DNA from: JBBAFB01 sp041655595
GTDB taxonomy: Bacteria; Bacillota; DULZ01
Direction: 5' to 3'
DNA: 14,759 nucleotides
Assembly (NCBI GenBank): GCA_041655595.1
Contig: JBBAFB010000048.1
Coordinates: forward strand, 1-14,759
This document shows, one piece after another, positions 5,950-12,620 of the stretch. The stretch's first letter is position 1. Each line of letters starts with the position of its first letter. The notes under the pieces are model-generated. The model ran no database searches. It was not told the DNA's origin and saw nothing but the letters and a program-made list of their open reading frames with translations. A program made the translations under genes and the position numbers.

Positions 5950-6759
5950 TTGAGAAAGAAAGTATTACCACTAGCCTTTGTTTTGTTGCTCGGGTTTGCA
6001 CTTGTGTTGTCAGGTTGTGGAGGAAATGCTGCACCTGCAGATCCGCCGGCACCACCGGCACCACCGGCAGGTCAAGCGGAAACTCCGCCAACACCACCAC
6101 CTGCGGTAGGTAAGGAGATGGGTGATTTCAAATGGACACAAGATAATATTGCTTCTATTCCTCCAATGTTGATTAGAGATCCTTTTATAGAACTATTAGG
6201 GCAAACAGACCAGCCCATTCCCTATTACTATGATGAGGTAGTAAAATTAGCCGGGCATTCATGTGGCGCAACTGCATCCTCTTGGTTAATGGTACAAAAA
6301 GTTTTTGATGAACTATTCCCCAATGAGGTACCCATTCGCGGTAAAATTAAAATTACCGCCCCTGGCCCCGCCGATGAGTGGCTTTTAGGAGTGTTTGGGG
6401 ATATCTTCTGCTTTTTAACGGGAGCAGCGGGCCCAAGCGGTTTCCCCGGTACTGAGTTCGGCAAAACCTTTAACAGAAGAAACACCATGATCTATCCTGA
6501 AGAGCAAAACGGTGGTGCTCCACCAACCTTGGTTTGGGTCTTTGAAAGAATTGATACCGGCAAAAAAGTTGGTGTTAAATTCGCAGTTACGAATGTTCAG
6601 CCCCAGCCGACCGCCGAAAGACAGGAAATGTCCGGCAAGCTGGTTGACGGCACGGCAACCGATGAAGAAAGAGCGGATTGGGTCAAGTACTGGAACTCCA
6701 GAAATGATTATGTATTTGAGCACGCAGATGAGTTAATCACCTTAGTTCCCATGGAATAG
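5950..6759 (+). CDS. Lipoprotein with an FmdE-like domain
   Basis: The start is TTG 5950, with AAAGGAGGG about 6 bases upstream and a lipoprotein signal immediately after (charged RKK, hydrophobic core, lipobox LSGC with C23). A Pro-rich linker (residues ~30-53) follows. The globular part contains AGHSCGATASSWLMVQKVFD with H103 and C105, then PIRGKIKITAPGPADEW, a FLTGAAG segment, and a long FGKTFNRRNTMIY stretch. This order (GH-x-C, then an RG strand, a TG motif and a GK/RRN motif) resembles the FmdE / tungsten formylmethanofuran dehydrogenase subunit E fold. FmdE domains are normally cytoplasmic or in redox enzymes, so an outside-facing lipoprotein form is unusual. The function is unknown. 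The gene is monocistronic, with a terminator 11 bases after the stop. Confidence 0.6.
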   Translation: MRKKVLPLAFVLLLGFALVLSGCGGNAAPADPPAPPAPPAGQAETPPTPPPAVGKEMGDFKWTQDNIASIPPMLIRDPFIELLGQTDQPIPYYYDEVVKLAGHSCGATASSWLMVQKVFDELFPNEVPIRGKIKITAPGPADEWLLGVFGDIFCFLTGAAGPSGFPGTEFGKTFNRRNTMIYPEEQNGGAPPTLVWVFERIDTGKKVGVKFAVTNVQPQPTAERQEMSGKLVDGTATDEERADWVKYWNSRNDYVFEHADELITLVPME

Positions 6760-6770
6760 ATTAAAGCCCA

Positions 6771-6804
6771 AAGAAGGCAGGTGCAAAGCACCCGCCTTCT
6801 TTTT
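6771..6804. terminator. Bidirectional terminator between convergent genes
   Basis: Arms 6771-6784 and 6788-6801 form a 14-bp stem with one G-T pair and loop AAA, followed by T on the plus strand. It sits 11 bases after the lipoprotein stop and 15 bases from the end of the convergent GH26 gene, so it may serve both. Confidence 0.85.
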
Positions 6805-6822
6805 AGTGTCCCCGTGGTTTAT
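6805..6822. repeat. Remnant of the GTCCCCGTGGC repeat at the GH26 gene end
   Basis: AGTGTCCCCGTGGTTTAT matches copy D at 5736-5756 and its flank (CGTCCCCGTGGCTTAT) with about two changes. The last bases form the TAA stop of the minus-strand GH26 gene. It is only half a unit, so chance similarity cannot be excluded. Confidence 0.45.
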
Positions 6823-8624
6823 TTTAGGTTTTCTTTGAAAATTTCTAGCAATTCTTCGGATTCATCAATAAAATAGGGCCTGGCGATGTTGCCGTCCTGG
6901 TCCCAATCGCAGCCGTTCCACCAGATTGCTAATTTGATTTTGGGATATTTGTACAAGTTGGCAAACATATTCCTAACCCATTGCTCTTTATTTCCTCCAA
7001 CACTACTGGAGGAGAACTCAGTGATGATTAAAGGCTTTTCCGAAATGGCTGCCACCCTTTGGTAAAGAGGATCGTAAATTTCTGTGAAGCCTCGCCAAGT
7101 TTCCCCAATAGCTTGGTAATAAGTGCCGTTATTATAGCCTGTGATACCCACCAAATCTACATATTCATCTCCGGGATAATATAACAGCTCGTTGTTCCAT
7201 TTATAATCGGGGTAGGACTTTTCATTAGGATTCCAAACCCAGATCACATTGTCGGCACCTTCCGCTTCAAAAATTCCGTAAATATATTTGTACAGTTCCA
7301 CAAAAACATCAGTATCTTTAGCAGTGTGATAGGCAGAGTAAACGCACCAATCCCCATTCATTTCATTGCCAAATCTAAATAAAACCGGGTGCCCAAACTC
7401 TACGGTTTCTTTAGCAAAGGCGGTTAAAAATTCATCATAGGCCCCGTCAAGGATGTCATAAACCATATTTCCTTCTCCGGGTCCTTGGGCCACGGTTTGT
7501 AAAGTAAGCTCTACAATCTTGCCCTGATCGTAGGCCCCCTGTAGAGTGTTTTTAACATAGCCTTTGGGGAATGTTTTTTGCACACTCTTATAAACGAGTA
7601 AAAATTTGAAATTATAATCCAGGTTTGCTTCTAATTGGGTTAAGTTCTCAAAACTATAGGGGGCAGTTGGCTCAAAAATCCCCCAAGTCAACTCCCCTCC
7701 ACTAAGAAAGTATTTTTCATAGAGGGATCGGGTTTCCTCATTCCAGCTAACATTGGCAGTTTCTCTGATTTTAAAATCAGCCGCTGTTGCCGTCGGTTCA
7801 AAAGTCGCAAAATTTTCAACCAAATCCAAGTATCCATTGGTCTCATCAAAGGGTAAATCAGATTTGATAAAAAAGGTGTAGACCGCTTTGCCGGCAATCA
7901 GATCAACACTGGCATAATAGTTTTTATCATTGGCAACCTTGGCCAGCTTTTTGCGAGACCACAGGCGAATTTCTGCCGGGTGGGCCCCGATTGTTCTTTG
8001 CTTAAGAAGCTCCAGCCGGTGATCATCCGTGTTACTTAAAAACCGATTGGAATAAGTAATATAGACTTGAGGGGATGGGTTAATACCCACCAAGGGCTGC
8101 TTATAAATCTCCAGCTTTCGATGCTGATCTTCTAATACAAGTCTAATATTTGTGGCGCCAATATCGGTTAACTTCATTTCCCGGGGTAAAGAAAGAGAAT
8201 AACCATCTGTTTTATTGACTAATTTAATTTTTGGGTGATGAGGATTTTTGATAATACTAATTCCCTCGGTAATGATTTCTTCTACATCTTCTGGGTCGGG
8301 ACAGGCTTCCTCCAGCGGCTTAGTTTGCTCGGGGGAGTTAGGTGGAGTGGAGGGGTTATCCGAGGAATCTCCTTGGTCCCCGTCGGTATTGTTACCCTGG
8401 TCCGGGGCTTCATTTTCCGTCTCCGGCTGTAAGATTGGTTCGGTATTTGCTTCACCCGGTAGGGGATAGAAGTTGTTGTGATTGTTTTCTAGATTATCTT
8501 CTATTTGCAGGAAAGGATCAGGGGTATTTCCCTGGTTTGCTATTTTTTCTGAAAGACCTATTAGAAAGATAGCAGTTACAAAAGTGATTAGGATTAATGC
8601 CGCTTTTACGTTGATTTTATGCAA
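6819..8624 (-). CDS. Membrane-anchored GH26-type glycoside hydrolase
   Basis: This 601-residue protein has an N-terminal membrane segment (residues ~7-25, no lipobox cysteine), a long acidic Pro/Asn/Glu linker (~30-105), an uncharacterised beta-rich domain (~115-285) and a C-terminal TIM-barrel domain (~300-601). The barrel carries LFRFGNEMNGDW with E421 as likely acid/base, a GITGYNN strand and PLIITEFSSSS with E536 as likely nucleophile. The 115-residue distance fits GH26 enzymes, which include beta-mannanases and exopolysaccharide hydrolases. The enzyme should act outside the cell on a beta-linked glycan. The start is TTG 8624, chosen because the signal anchor follows at once; its ribosome site (AAGGCGG, about 10 bases away) is weak. 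The acetylation operon nearby suggests a shared exopolysaccharide, which is inference. Confidence 0.85.
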   Translation of the reverse strand: MHKINVKAALILITFVTAIFLIGLSEKIANQGNTPDPFLQIEDNLENNHNNFYPLPGEANTEPILQPETENEAPDQGNNTDGDQGDSSDNPSTPPNSPEQTKPLEEACPDPEDVEEIITEGISIIKNPHHPKIKLVNKTDGYSLSLPREMKLTDIGATNIRLVLEDQHRKLEIYKQPLVGINPSPQVYITYSNRFLSNTDDHRLELLKQRTIGAHPAEIRLWSRKKLAKVANDKNYYASVDLIAGKAVYTFFIKSDLPFDETNGYLDLVENFATFEPTATAADFKIRETANVSWNEETRSLYEKYFLSGGELTWGIFEPTAPYSFENLTQLEANLDYNFKFLLVYKSVQKTFPKGYVKNTLQGAYDQGKIVELTLQTVAQGPGEGNMVYDILDGAYDEFLTAFAKETVEFGHPVLFRFGNEMNGDWCVYSAYHTAKDTDVFVELYKYIYGIFEAEGADNVIWVWNPNEKSYPDYKWNNELLYYPGDEYVDLVGITGYNNGTYYQAIGETWRGFTEIYDPLYQRVAAISEKPLIITEFSSSSVGGNKEQWVRNMFANLYKYPKIKLAIWWNGCDWDQDGNIARPYFIDESEELLEIFKENLK

Positions 8625-8679
8625 GGGAAGTTACCGCCTTTCCGCTTTCTCCAATATGGGCCAGTATCGCTTTCAATCA

Positions 8680-8685
8680 ATTATA
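8680..8685 (-). promoter_or_regulatory. Candidate -10 box for the GH26 gene
   Basis: A perfect TATAAT occurs on the minus strand about 56 bases before the TTG start. No good -35 lies at the right distance; the best upstream TTGATC is about 23 bases away, so this is only tentative. Confidence 0.3.
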
Positions 8686-8726
8686 TGCTAAGGTTCAAAG
8701 AAAATCTAGATCAATTGGCAAGGATA

Positions 8727-8780
8727 AGCCGGTGGGACGCTTTGTTCTGCCAATGTGGCAAACAAAGCGTCCCCCCGGCT
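8727..8780. repeat. Inverted REP-like unit of the GGGACGCTTTG family
   Basis: Left arm 8727-8752 and right arm 8756-8780 are near-complementary around AATG and contain GGGACGCTTTGTT and AACAAAGCGTCCCC. The same sequence family occurs as the cluster at 5591-5756. It lies between the divergent GH26 and PPC genes, just upstream of the PPC promoter. Confidence 0.85.
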
Positions 8781-8796
8781 CCCCATTTTTTTGCGG

Positions 8797-8825
8797 TTGT
8801 TTGAAACGGCTAAAAATGCTATAAT
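8797..8825 (+). promoter_or_regulatory. Probable promoter of the PPC/DUF296 gene, extended -10 type
   Basis: TTGTTT (8797-8802), 17 bases, then a perfect TATAAT (8820-8825) preceded by TGC, an extended -10. Start of transcription would be near 8832, leaving a very short leader with AAGGAGG at 8841-8847. Confidence 0.65.
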
Positions 8826-8854
8826 CGCATAAAGTAGTAAAAGGAGGGAAAATG

Positions 8855-9280
8855 ATGGAATACAAACAATTTGGTAACAAGTATGTTGTTAGGTTGAATA
8901 AGGGGGAGGAAGTTGTTACGGCTTTAAAAGAAGTTTGCGCCAAAGAGGATATTAAGCTGGGAACAATATCTGGTATCGGAGCAGTCAATAAAGCAACCAT
9001 CGGCTTGTTTGAAACCGCCGCCAAAGTTTATCATTCCAATGAATATACCGGGGATATGGAAGTAACAAGTCTTTCCGGCAACATAACCAGGCAAGATGGG
9101 GAGGTTTATCTTCACCTTCATGTTTGTCTGGGCGATATCACTAATAGGGTTGTGGGCGGACACTTAAGCTCGGCCATTGTCAGCGCGACCTTGGAGGTTG
9201 TCATTGATGAAATTGATGGCAGTGTAGACCGGGAATTTAACGAAGAAATCGGCCTAAACCTATTAGATTTTAACAAGTAG
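8855..9280 (+). CDS. PPC/DUF296 domain protein
   Basis: About 141 residues, a single-domain PPC (plant and prokaryote conserved, DUF296) protein. Family features are SGIGAVNKATIGLFE, SLSGNIT, VYLHLHVCLGD and VVGGHLSSAIVSATLEVVI. Counted from ATG 8855, H87, H89 and H103 match the histidine cluster that binds a metal in bacterial structures. Bacterial members form small homotrimers; the plant relatives have an added AT-hook for DNA binding, which is absent here. The molecular role is not established, so a regulator is possible but not shown. Two adjacent ATGs exist (8852 and 8855); the second gives 7 bases from AAGGAGG, the first only 4. A palindromic element begins 11 bases after the stop. Confidence 0.88.
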   Translation: MEYKQFGNKYVVRLNKGEEVVTALKEVCAKEDIKLGTISGIGAVNKATIGLFETAAKVYHSNEYTGDMEVTSLSGNITRQDGEVYLHLHVCLGDITNRVVGGHLSSAIVSATLEVVIDEIDGSVDREFNEEIGLNLLDFNK

Positions 9281-9291
9281 AGTAACAGAAC

Positions 9292-9447
9292 GATACAAGG
9301 GGACGTTTTCACTGTATCATTTCGAGGGGAGCCTGGGAGGGGCGAGTCCTTCCCTTATGGCATGTCTAAGGGTAGTTAGTGATACAAGAATAATGTCCCC
9401 ATATATTAAGGGAATTTGATGATACAGCGAAAACGTCCCCTTGTATC
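9292..9447. repeat. Palindromic element E1 (terminal inverted repeats, MITE-like)
   Basis: Terminal arms 9292-9320 and 9419-9447 are inverted repeats matching at 28 of 29 positions, around GGGGACGTTTTCACTGTATC. The interior carries GCATGTCTAAGGG (9360-9372), shared with element E2, and a second, degraded right-arm copy at 9381-9400 (GATACA, ending in GTCCCC). There is no coding capacity. It occupies most of the space between the PPC gene and the flavoprotein gene, so it must either lie in their common transcript or contain the latter's promoter. Confidence 0.88.
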
Positions 9448-9482
9448 TTCCCCATTTTACGATTGGAGGGTAAAAAATAAAG

Positions 9483-11483
9483 ATGCAGTATCAGAAAATT
9501 AGGCAGCAAACGATCAAACTAAAAAAACAGGTGGGACTTCCTCTTGTTTTTTTAATTGTGATGTTTTTGATGATGGCTTGTACCCCCCAGAGCCAAAATG
9601 GGGTAAATGATCCCGGAAAGAACATGGCAGAAAAACCTGCAATAGAAAACCCGACACAGAAACCGGTAGAGGATCCTAAAGAGGGGGAACCGCCGGTTGA
9701 ACTCTTGCCACCTGAAACGGAAAATGGGGAGGCCCCGGGGAGCAACACTGAAAATCTAACGGAAATTTCAGGACAAGATAAGCCGGGCGGGGACACTCCC
9801 AAGCAGGAAAATATAAAAAGAGAGCCAACTGACAATGCTTATGATGTAATTGTTATCGGCTCGGATCCCGAGGGGATAGCCGCCGCCCTTTCCAGTAGCA
9901 GAAACGGCAATTTAACCTTACTGATAGATAGCAGAAAAACCATCGGCGGACTTTTTACTTTGGGCAAGCTAAACTCCCTGGACATGAACTTTGATGCAGA
10001 CAGAAGGATGGTAACCCGTGGTATTTTTGGGGAGTTTCAAAAGCAAATGGGAGGTTATTCCTTTGACATTGATTTAGCCCAAAAGACCTTTGATAAAATG
10101 GTCAAGGATGAAAAGAATCTTCACCTTAAGTTGGAGGAGAATATTGTAGAAGTTATCAAGAATGATAACCAAATAACGGGCATTAAAACGAAAAAAGGAT
10201 TACAGGAAAATACCTACAGCGGTAAAATTTTTATTGATGCCACCCAGGATGGGGATATTGCCTATCAAGCCGGGGTAGATTTCACCTATGCCCAGGAGGA
10301 TTTCGGAGTGCCTTATCAAGGCCAGGTGGTTACTTTGGTTTTTGAAGTTGGGGGGGCCAACTGGGCAGCTATTAAAAGCGCCTTGAATGACCCCAAGCTA
10401 CCCAGGTCTTCGAATGGTGCCACTAATGACTCTGCCTGGGGCTTTTTTGATGAAATGAGCGTTTATCAGGGTATTGATCCGCAAATTCGAACTAGGGGCC
10501 TTAATATCGGTAGATTAAAGAGTGGTAATGTCTTGATTAATTGTATGCATATCTTCGGCGTGGACGGCTTGGACCTGGTATCTAAAAAAGAAGGAATAGC
10601 CAGGGGCGCCAAAGAAGCCGAACACATTGTGGAGCACATGAAAAAACAGATCCCCGCTTTTAAAAATGCCTACTTAGTAGGGGTAGCCGATGAGCTTTAT
10701 ATTAGGGAAACCAGACATATGGAGGGCTTGTATCGGCTCAGTATTAATGATGTGCTGGGGCATGTGGATTTTTGGGATAAGATCGCTATAGGCTCCTATC
10801 CTGTAGATTTGCAGCCTACATCCATGGCTAATTGGGGGTTTGTGGTGGGCAATCCCGATGCCTACAGTGTTCCTTTTAGAAGCCTGGTGCCTAAAAAGAT
10901 TCAAAACCTAATGGTGGTGGGTAGGGCCGCCAGTTTTGATTCCTTGGCCCACGGCAGTGCTAGAGTGGTGCCTATCGGTATGTGCACCGGGCAGGCAGCG
11001 GGGGCAGCGGCTAAAATTTTGTTGGATAACAAATTAACCGTTCAACAATTGGCCGATTCTCGGGAGCAAATTAAAAACTTGCAGGATATCTTGAAAAAGC
11101 AAGGAGCTTATTTGCCCAAACTCAATTATGCCGATAAACTGCAAAACCAGCCTGCCGGGGAAGCCGTAAAATTTTTGCGAAAGTATGGTTTAGTCTTCGG
11201 AGGCTATGATAATAACTATGATTTAAATGGACAAATGCCTAAGGGCCATTTCTTGTCCGTGGTGGAACGACTGCACTTCCGCTTGGACAAACGGGGGCAT
11301 GAAGAGGTAAATAAGCCGGAGTGGTTGGATCTCGGTCCTATAACCGGGGCGGAAGGAATCCAGGTCTTGGAAGCATTCTTTGATAAGAAAATTGAACCGG
11401 ATCAATTAAGTTTTTCTTTCAATGAACAAGACATTCTGACCAAGGGGCAAGCCTATATGCTAATTGTAGACGCCATTGAATGA
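9483..11483 (+). CDS. Lipoprotein FAD-dependent oxidoreductase (FAD_oxidored family)
   Basis: The 666-residue product has a long charged N-region, a hydrophobic core and a lipobox ending MMAC, with C33 as lipidation site. An acidic Pro/Glu linker follows (~40-117), then an FAD-binding domain. The dinucleotide loop reads VIVIGSDPEG (G126 to G131), so the usual central Gly is Asp128 and another Gly is Glu130; an acidic residue at strand 2 (D149 in LLIDSR) fits adenosine binding. Further family marks are IGGLFTLG, IDATQDGDIAYQAG, YIRETRH and VGRAASFDSLAHGSARV followed by TGQAAGAAA near the C-terminal end of the domain. The last ~100 residues (after KFLRKYGLVFGGYDNNYDL) are separate and not recognised. 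The substrate is unknown. The start is ATG 9483 with GGAGGG 12 bases before, a long spacing; no better start exists. Confidence 0.85.
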   Translation: MQYQKIRQQTIKLKKQVGLPLVFLIVMFLMMACTPQSQNGVNDPGKNMAEKPAIENPTQKPVEDPKEGEPPVELLPPETENGEAPGSNTENLTEISGQDKPGGDTPKQENIKREPTDNAYDVIVIGSDPEGIAAALSSSRNGNLTLLIDSRKTIGGLFTLGKLNSLDMNFDADRRMVTRGIFGEFQKQMGGYSFDIDLAQKTFDKMVKDEKNLHLKLEENIVEVIKNDNQITGIKTKKGLQENTYSGKIFIDATQDGDIAYQAGVDFTYAQEDFGVPYQGQVVTLVFEVGGANWAAIKSALNDPKLPRSSNGATNDSAWGFFDEMSVYQGIDPQIRTRGLNIGRLKSGNVLINCMHIFGVDGLDLVSKKEGIARGAKEAEHIVEHMKKQIPAFKNAYLVGVADELYIRETRHMEGLYRLSINDVLGHVDFWDKIAIGSYPVDLQPTSMANWGFVVGNPDAYSVPFRSLVPKKIQNLMVVGRAASFDSLAHGSARVVPIGMCTGQAAGAAAKILLDNKLTVQQLADSREQIKNLQDILKKQGAYLPKLNYADKLQNQPAGEAVKFLRKYGLVFGGYDNNYDLNGQMPKGHFLSVVERLHFRLDKRGHEEVNKPEWLDLGPITGAEGIQVLEAFFDKKIEPDQLSFSFNEQDILTKGQAYMLIVDAIE

Positions 11484-11601
11484 TACAGGGGGACGTTTTC
11501 ACTGTATCATTCAAAAAGAGGGGGTGCGAAGGGGTAAGCCCCTCTCCGACAGCATGTTTAAGGGAACCTAATGATACAGTGAAAACGTCCCCCTGTATCA
11601 T
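11480..11601. repeat. Palindromic element E2, perfect 31-bp inverted ends
   Basis: Arms 11480-11510 and 11571-11601 are perfect inverted repeats of 31 bases. The interior holds a hairpin (11517-11523 with 11539-11545) and GCATGTTTAAGGG (11552-11564), which aligns with E1 in the same orientation. The left arm starts inside the last Glu codon of the flavoprotein gene and supplies its TGA stop. As RNA it would fold into a very stable structure and could act as a transcript end. It has no coding capacity, so it would depend on enzymes elsewhere if mobile. Confidence 0.92.
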
Positions 11602-11635
11602 CTGTTCCCAATTTTTTGCTTAGGTGATTTGCCTT

Positions 11636-11664
11636 TTGGCAATTCTTTTAAAAGCAGATATTGT
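11636..11664 (+). promoter_or_regulatory. Probable promoter of the second lipoprotein gene
   Basis: TTGGCA (11636-11641), 17 bases, TATTGT (11659-11664). The matches are 5 of 6 and 4 of 6. It gives a leader of roughly 95 bases before TTG 11766. Confidence 0.42.
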
Positions 11665-11684
11665 TAAACTGTAATTGTCTATGG

Positions 11685-11715
11685 TGTACAACGTTTAAAG
11701 GAGGCGAGTTGTACA
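11685..11715 (+). other. Leader hairpin with a Shine-Dalgarno sequence in its loop
   Basis: TGTACAAC (11685-11692) and GTTGTACA (11708-11715) form a perfect 8-bp stem. The 15-base loop contains AAAGGAGG (11697-11704). A TTG at 11709-11711 would give only a three-codon reading frame (TTG TAC AGA TAG). The real gene has its own identical AAAGGAGG at 11751-11758. A regulatory role is inference. Confidence 0.45.
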
Positions 11716-11765
11716 GATAGTTAATGGGGATGACAAATGTAGTGTTAAGTAAAGGAGGTTTTGCT

Positions 11766-12344
11766 TTGAGAAAGAGAAAGGGAATACTATCTTTACTGAT
11801 TCTTGTTGCTTTTGCTTTGGGAACGGTATTAAGCGGCTGCGGTGCTGTTGATCTTGCACCTCCGAAGCCACCCGAGCCACCGAAACCGGCAGCTCCTGCT
11901 ACACCGCCACCTGCTCAGACAGAGGCACCAAACAGACCTTTAGCTAACTGGGATGAGATTGAAAACGGTGATATCTTCAAGCAAATGCTCGTTCCGATGG
12001 CAGTTGAAAGAATTGAAGCGGGAACCCTAACAGTTTTGAGTGCAGATTATATCTTTTATCTACAAATTGTAGAGAAAAAGTTCCCAAGGGGAGAAGAGCC
12101 CAGCTTTACCTATGCATTGGACAATCCAAACGAATTTCCGGTGCCGGATAATTGGGACGGACCAAAATACATGGAAGCAGCAGGTGTGGCAGCACCGGCA
12201 GCAGCACCGGCAGCACCAAGTGGTGGCGATGTAGCACCCAGTGACGGCCCAGAGCCAATCAGGGAAGAAGATGTACCTGAAGGCACAAGACCGCCCTGGA
12301 CATATCCGCCCGATGATCCTAACTACAGACCTAAGGCTGAATAA
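11766..12344 (+). CDS. Pro/Ala-rich lipoprotein of unknown function
   Basis: The start is TTG 11766, with AAAGGAGG 7 bases upstream and a lipoprotein signal directly after (RKRK, hydrophobic core, lipobox LSGC with C25). The in-frame ATG at 11724 would add 14 residues and has no close ribosome site. The 192-residue product has a Pro/Ala/Lys linker (~30-54), a short conserved-looking helical core (DIFKQMLVPMAVERIEAG, then YIFYLQIVEKKF), and a second Ala/Pro-rich and acidic tail to the end. There are no catalytic motifs. The N-terminal layout (TTG start, LSGCG, Pro linker) resembles that of the FmdE-like lipoprotein at 5950, but the folded parts differ. It was not assigned to a family. It may be a partner of the exporter operon that follows, on position alone. 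Confidence 0.75.
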   Translation: MRKRKGILSLLILVAFALGTVLSGCGAVDLAPPKPPEPPKPAAPATPPPAQTEAPNRPLANWDEIENGDIFKQMLVPMAVERIEAGTLTVLSADYIFYLQIVEKKFPRGEEPSFTYALDNPNEFPVPDNWDGPKYMEAAGVAAPAAAPAAPSGGDVAPSDGPEPIREEDVPEGTRPPWTYPPDDPNYRPKAE

Positions 12345-12364
12345 TTTTTGATTTTTCCAGATAA

Positions 12365-12470
12365 CTGAACCGCAAGGTACGCCTCCTCCGAAAAAGATCT
12401 GGATCCTTTGTGAAGATCCGGAGGACGGTTCAGCTAAAACCAAAAGATCCAAGCAATCTTAATTGGTTTT
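12365..12470 (+). other. Two consecutive structured RNA-type stem-loops after the lipoprotein
   Basis: The first structure pairs CTGAACCG (12365-12372) with CGGTTCAG (12426-12433), and TCCTCCG (12384-12390) with CGGAGGA (12419-12425), with GGATC/GATCC inside (12401-12405, 12415-12419). The second pairs AAAACCAA (12436-12443) with TTGGTTTT (12463-12470), and AAGAT with ATCTT within it. They begin 20 bases after the stop at 12344 and precede a terminator. They are not recognised as a known RNA family; a structured 3' end or small RNA is possible. Confidence 0.55.
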
Positions 12471-12474
12471 CAAT

Positions 12475-12507
12475 ACCGGGAGGTACTAAACCCCCCGGTT
12501 TTTGTTT
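12475..12507 (+). terminator. Rho-independent terminator before the ABC exporter operon
   Basis: ACCGGG (12475-12480) pairs with CCCGGT (12494-12499), followed by TTTTTGTTTTT. It is the third hairpin in a row after the lipoprotein gene. The remaining bases to 12620 are AT-rich and must hold the operon promoter; no convincing boxes were found. Confidence 0.75.
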
Positions 12508-12620
12508 TTAAAAGCTAAAAACTTAAGGAACTTATTGGTTAGTTCTTACGTCTAAAAGCAATTGAGGGAAAACATTTTTTGTGTTTTACATAGCAATGAT
12601 GAGGAAAGGAGGAAGTGCAC

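Noticed and set aside
9491..9835. Minus-strand open frame opposite the flavoprotein N-terminus
   Set aside because: It is antisense to the acidic Pro-rich linker, has no ribosome site and has a composition that simply mirrors that linker.
11697..11720. Leader peptide from TTG 11709 after the first AAAGGAGG
   Set aside because: Only three codons (TTG TAC AGA TAG) and only 4 bases from the Shine-Dalgarno sequence; not supportable as a gene, kept only as part of the leader hairpin.
12060..12452. Minus-strand frame of 130 codons with many Cys pairs opposite the second lipoprotein
   Set aside because: The CCRCC-like repeats come from reading the Ala/Pro codons of the lipoprotein backwards. No start signal was seen.
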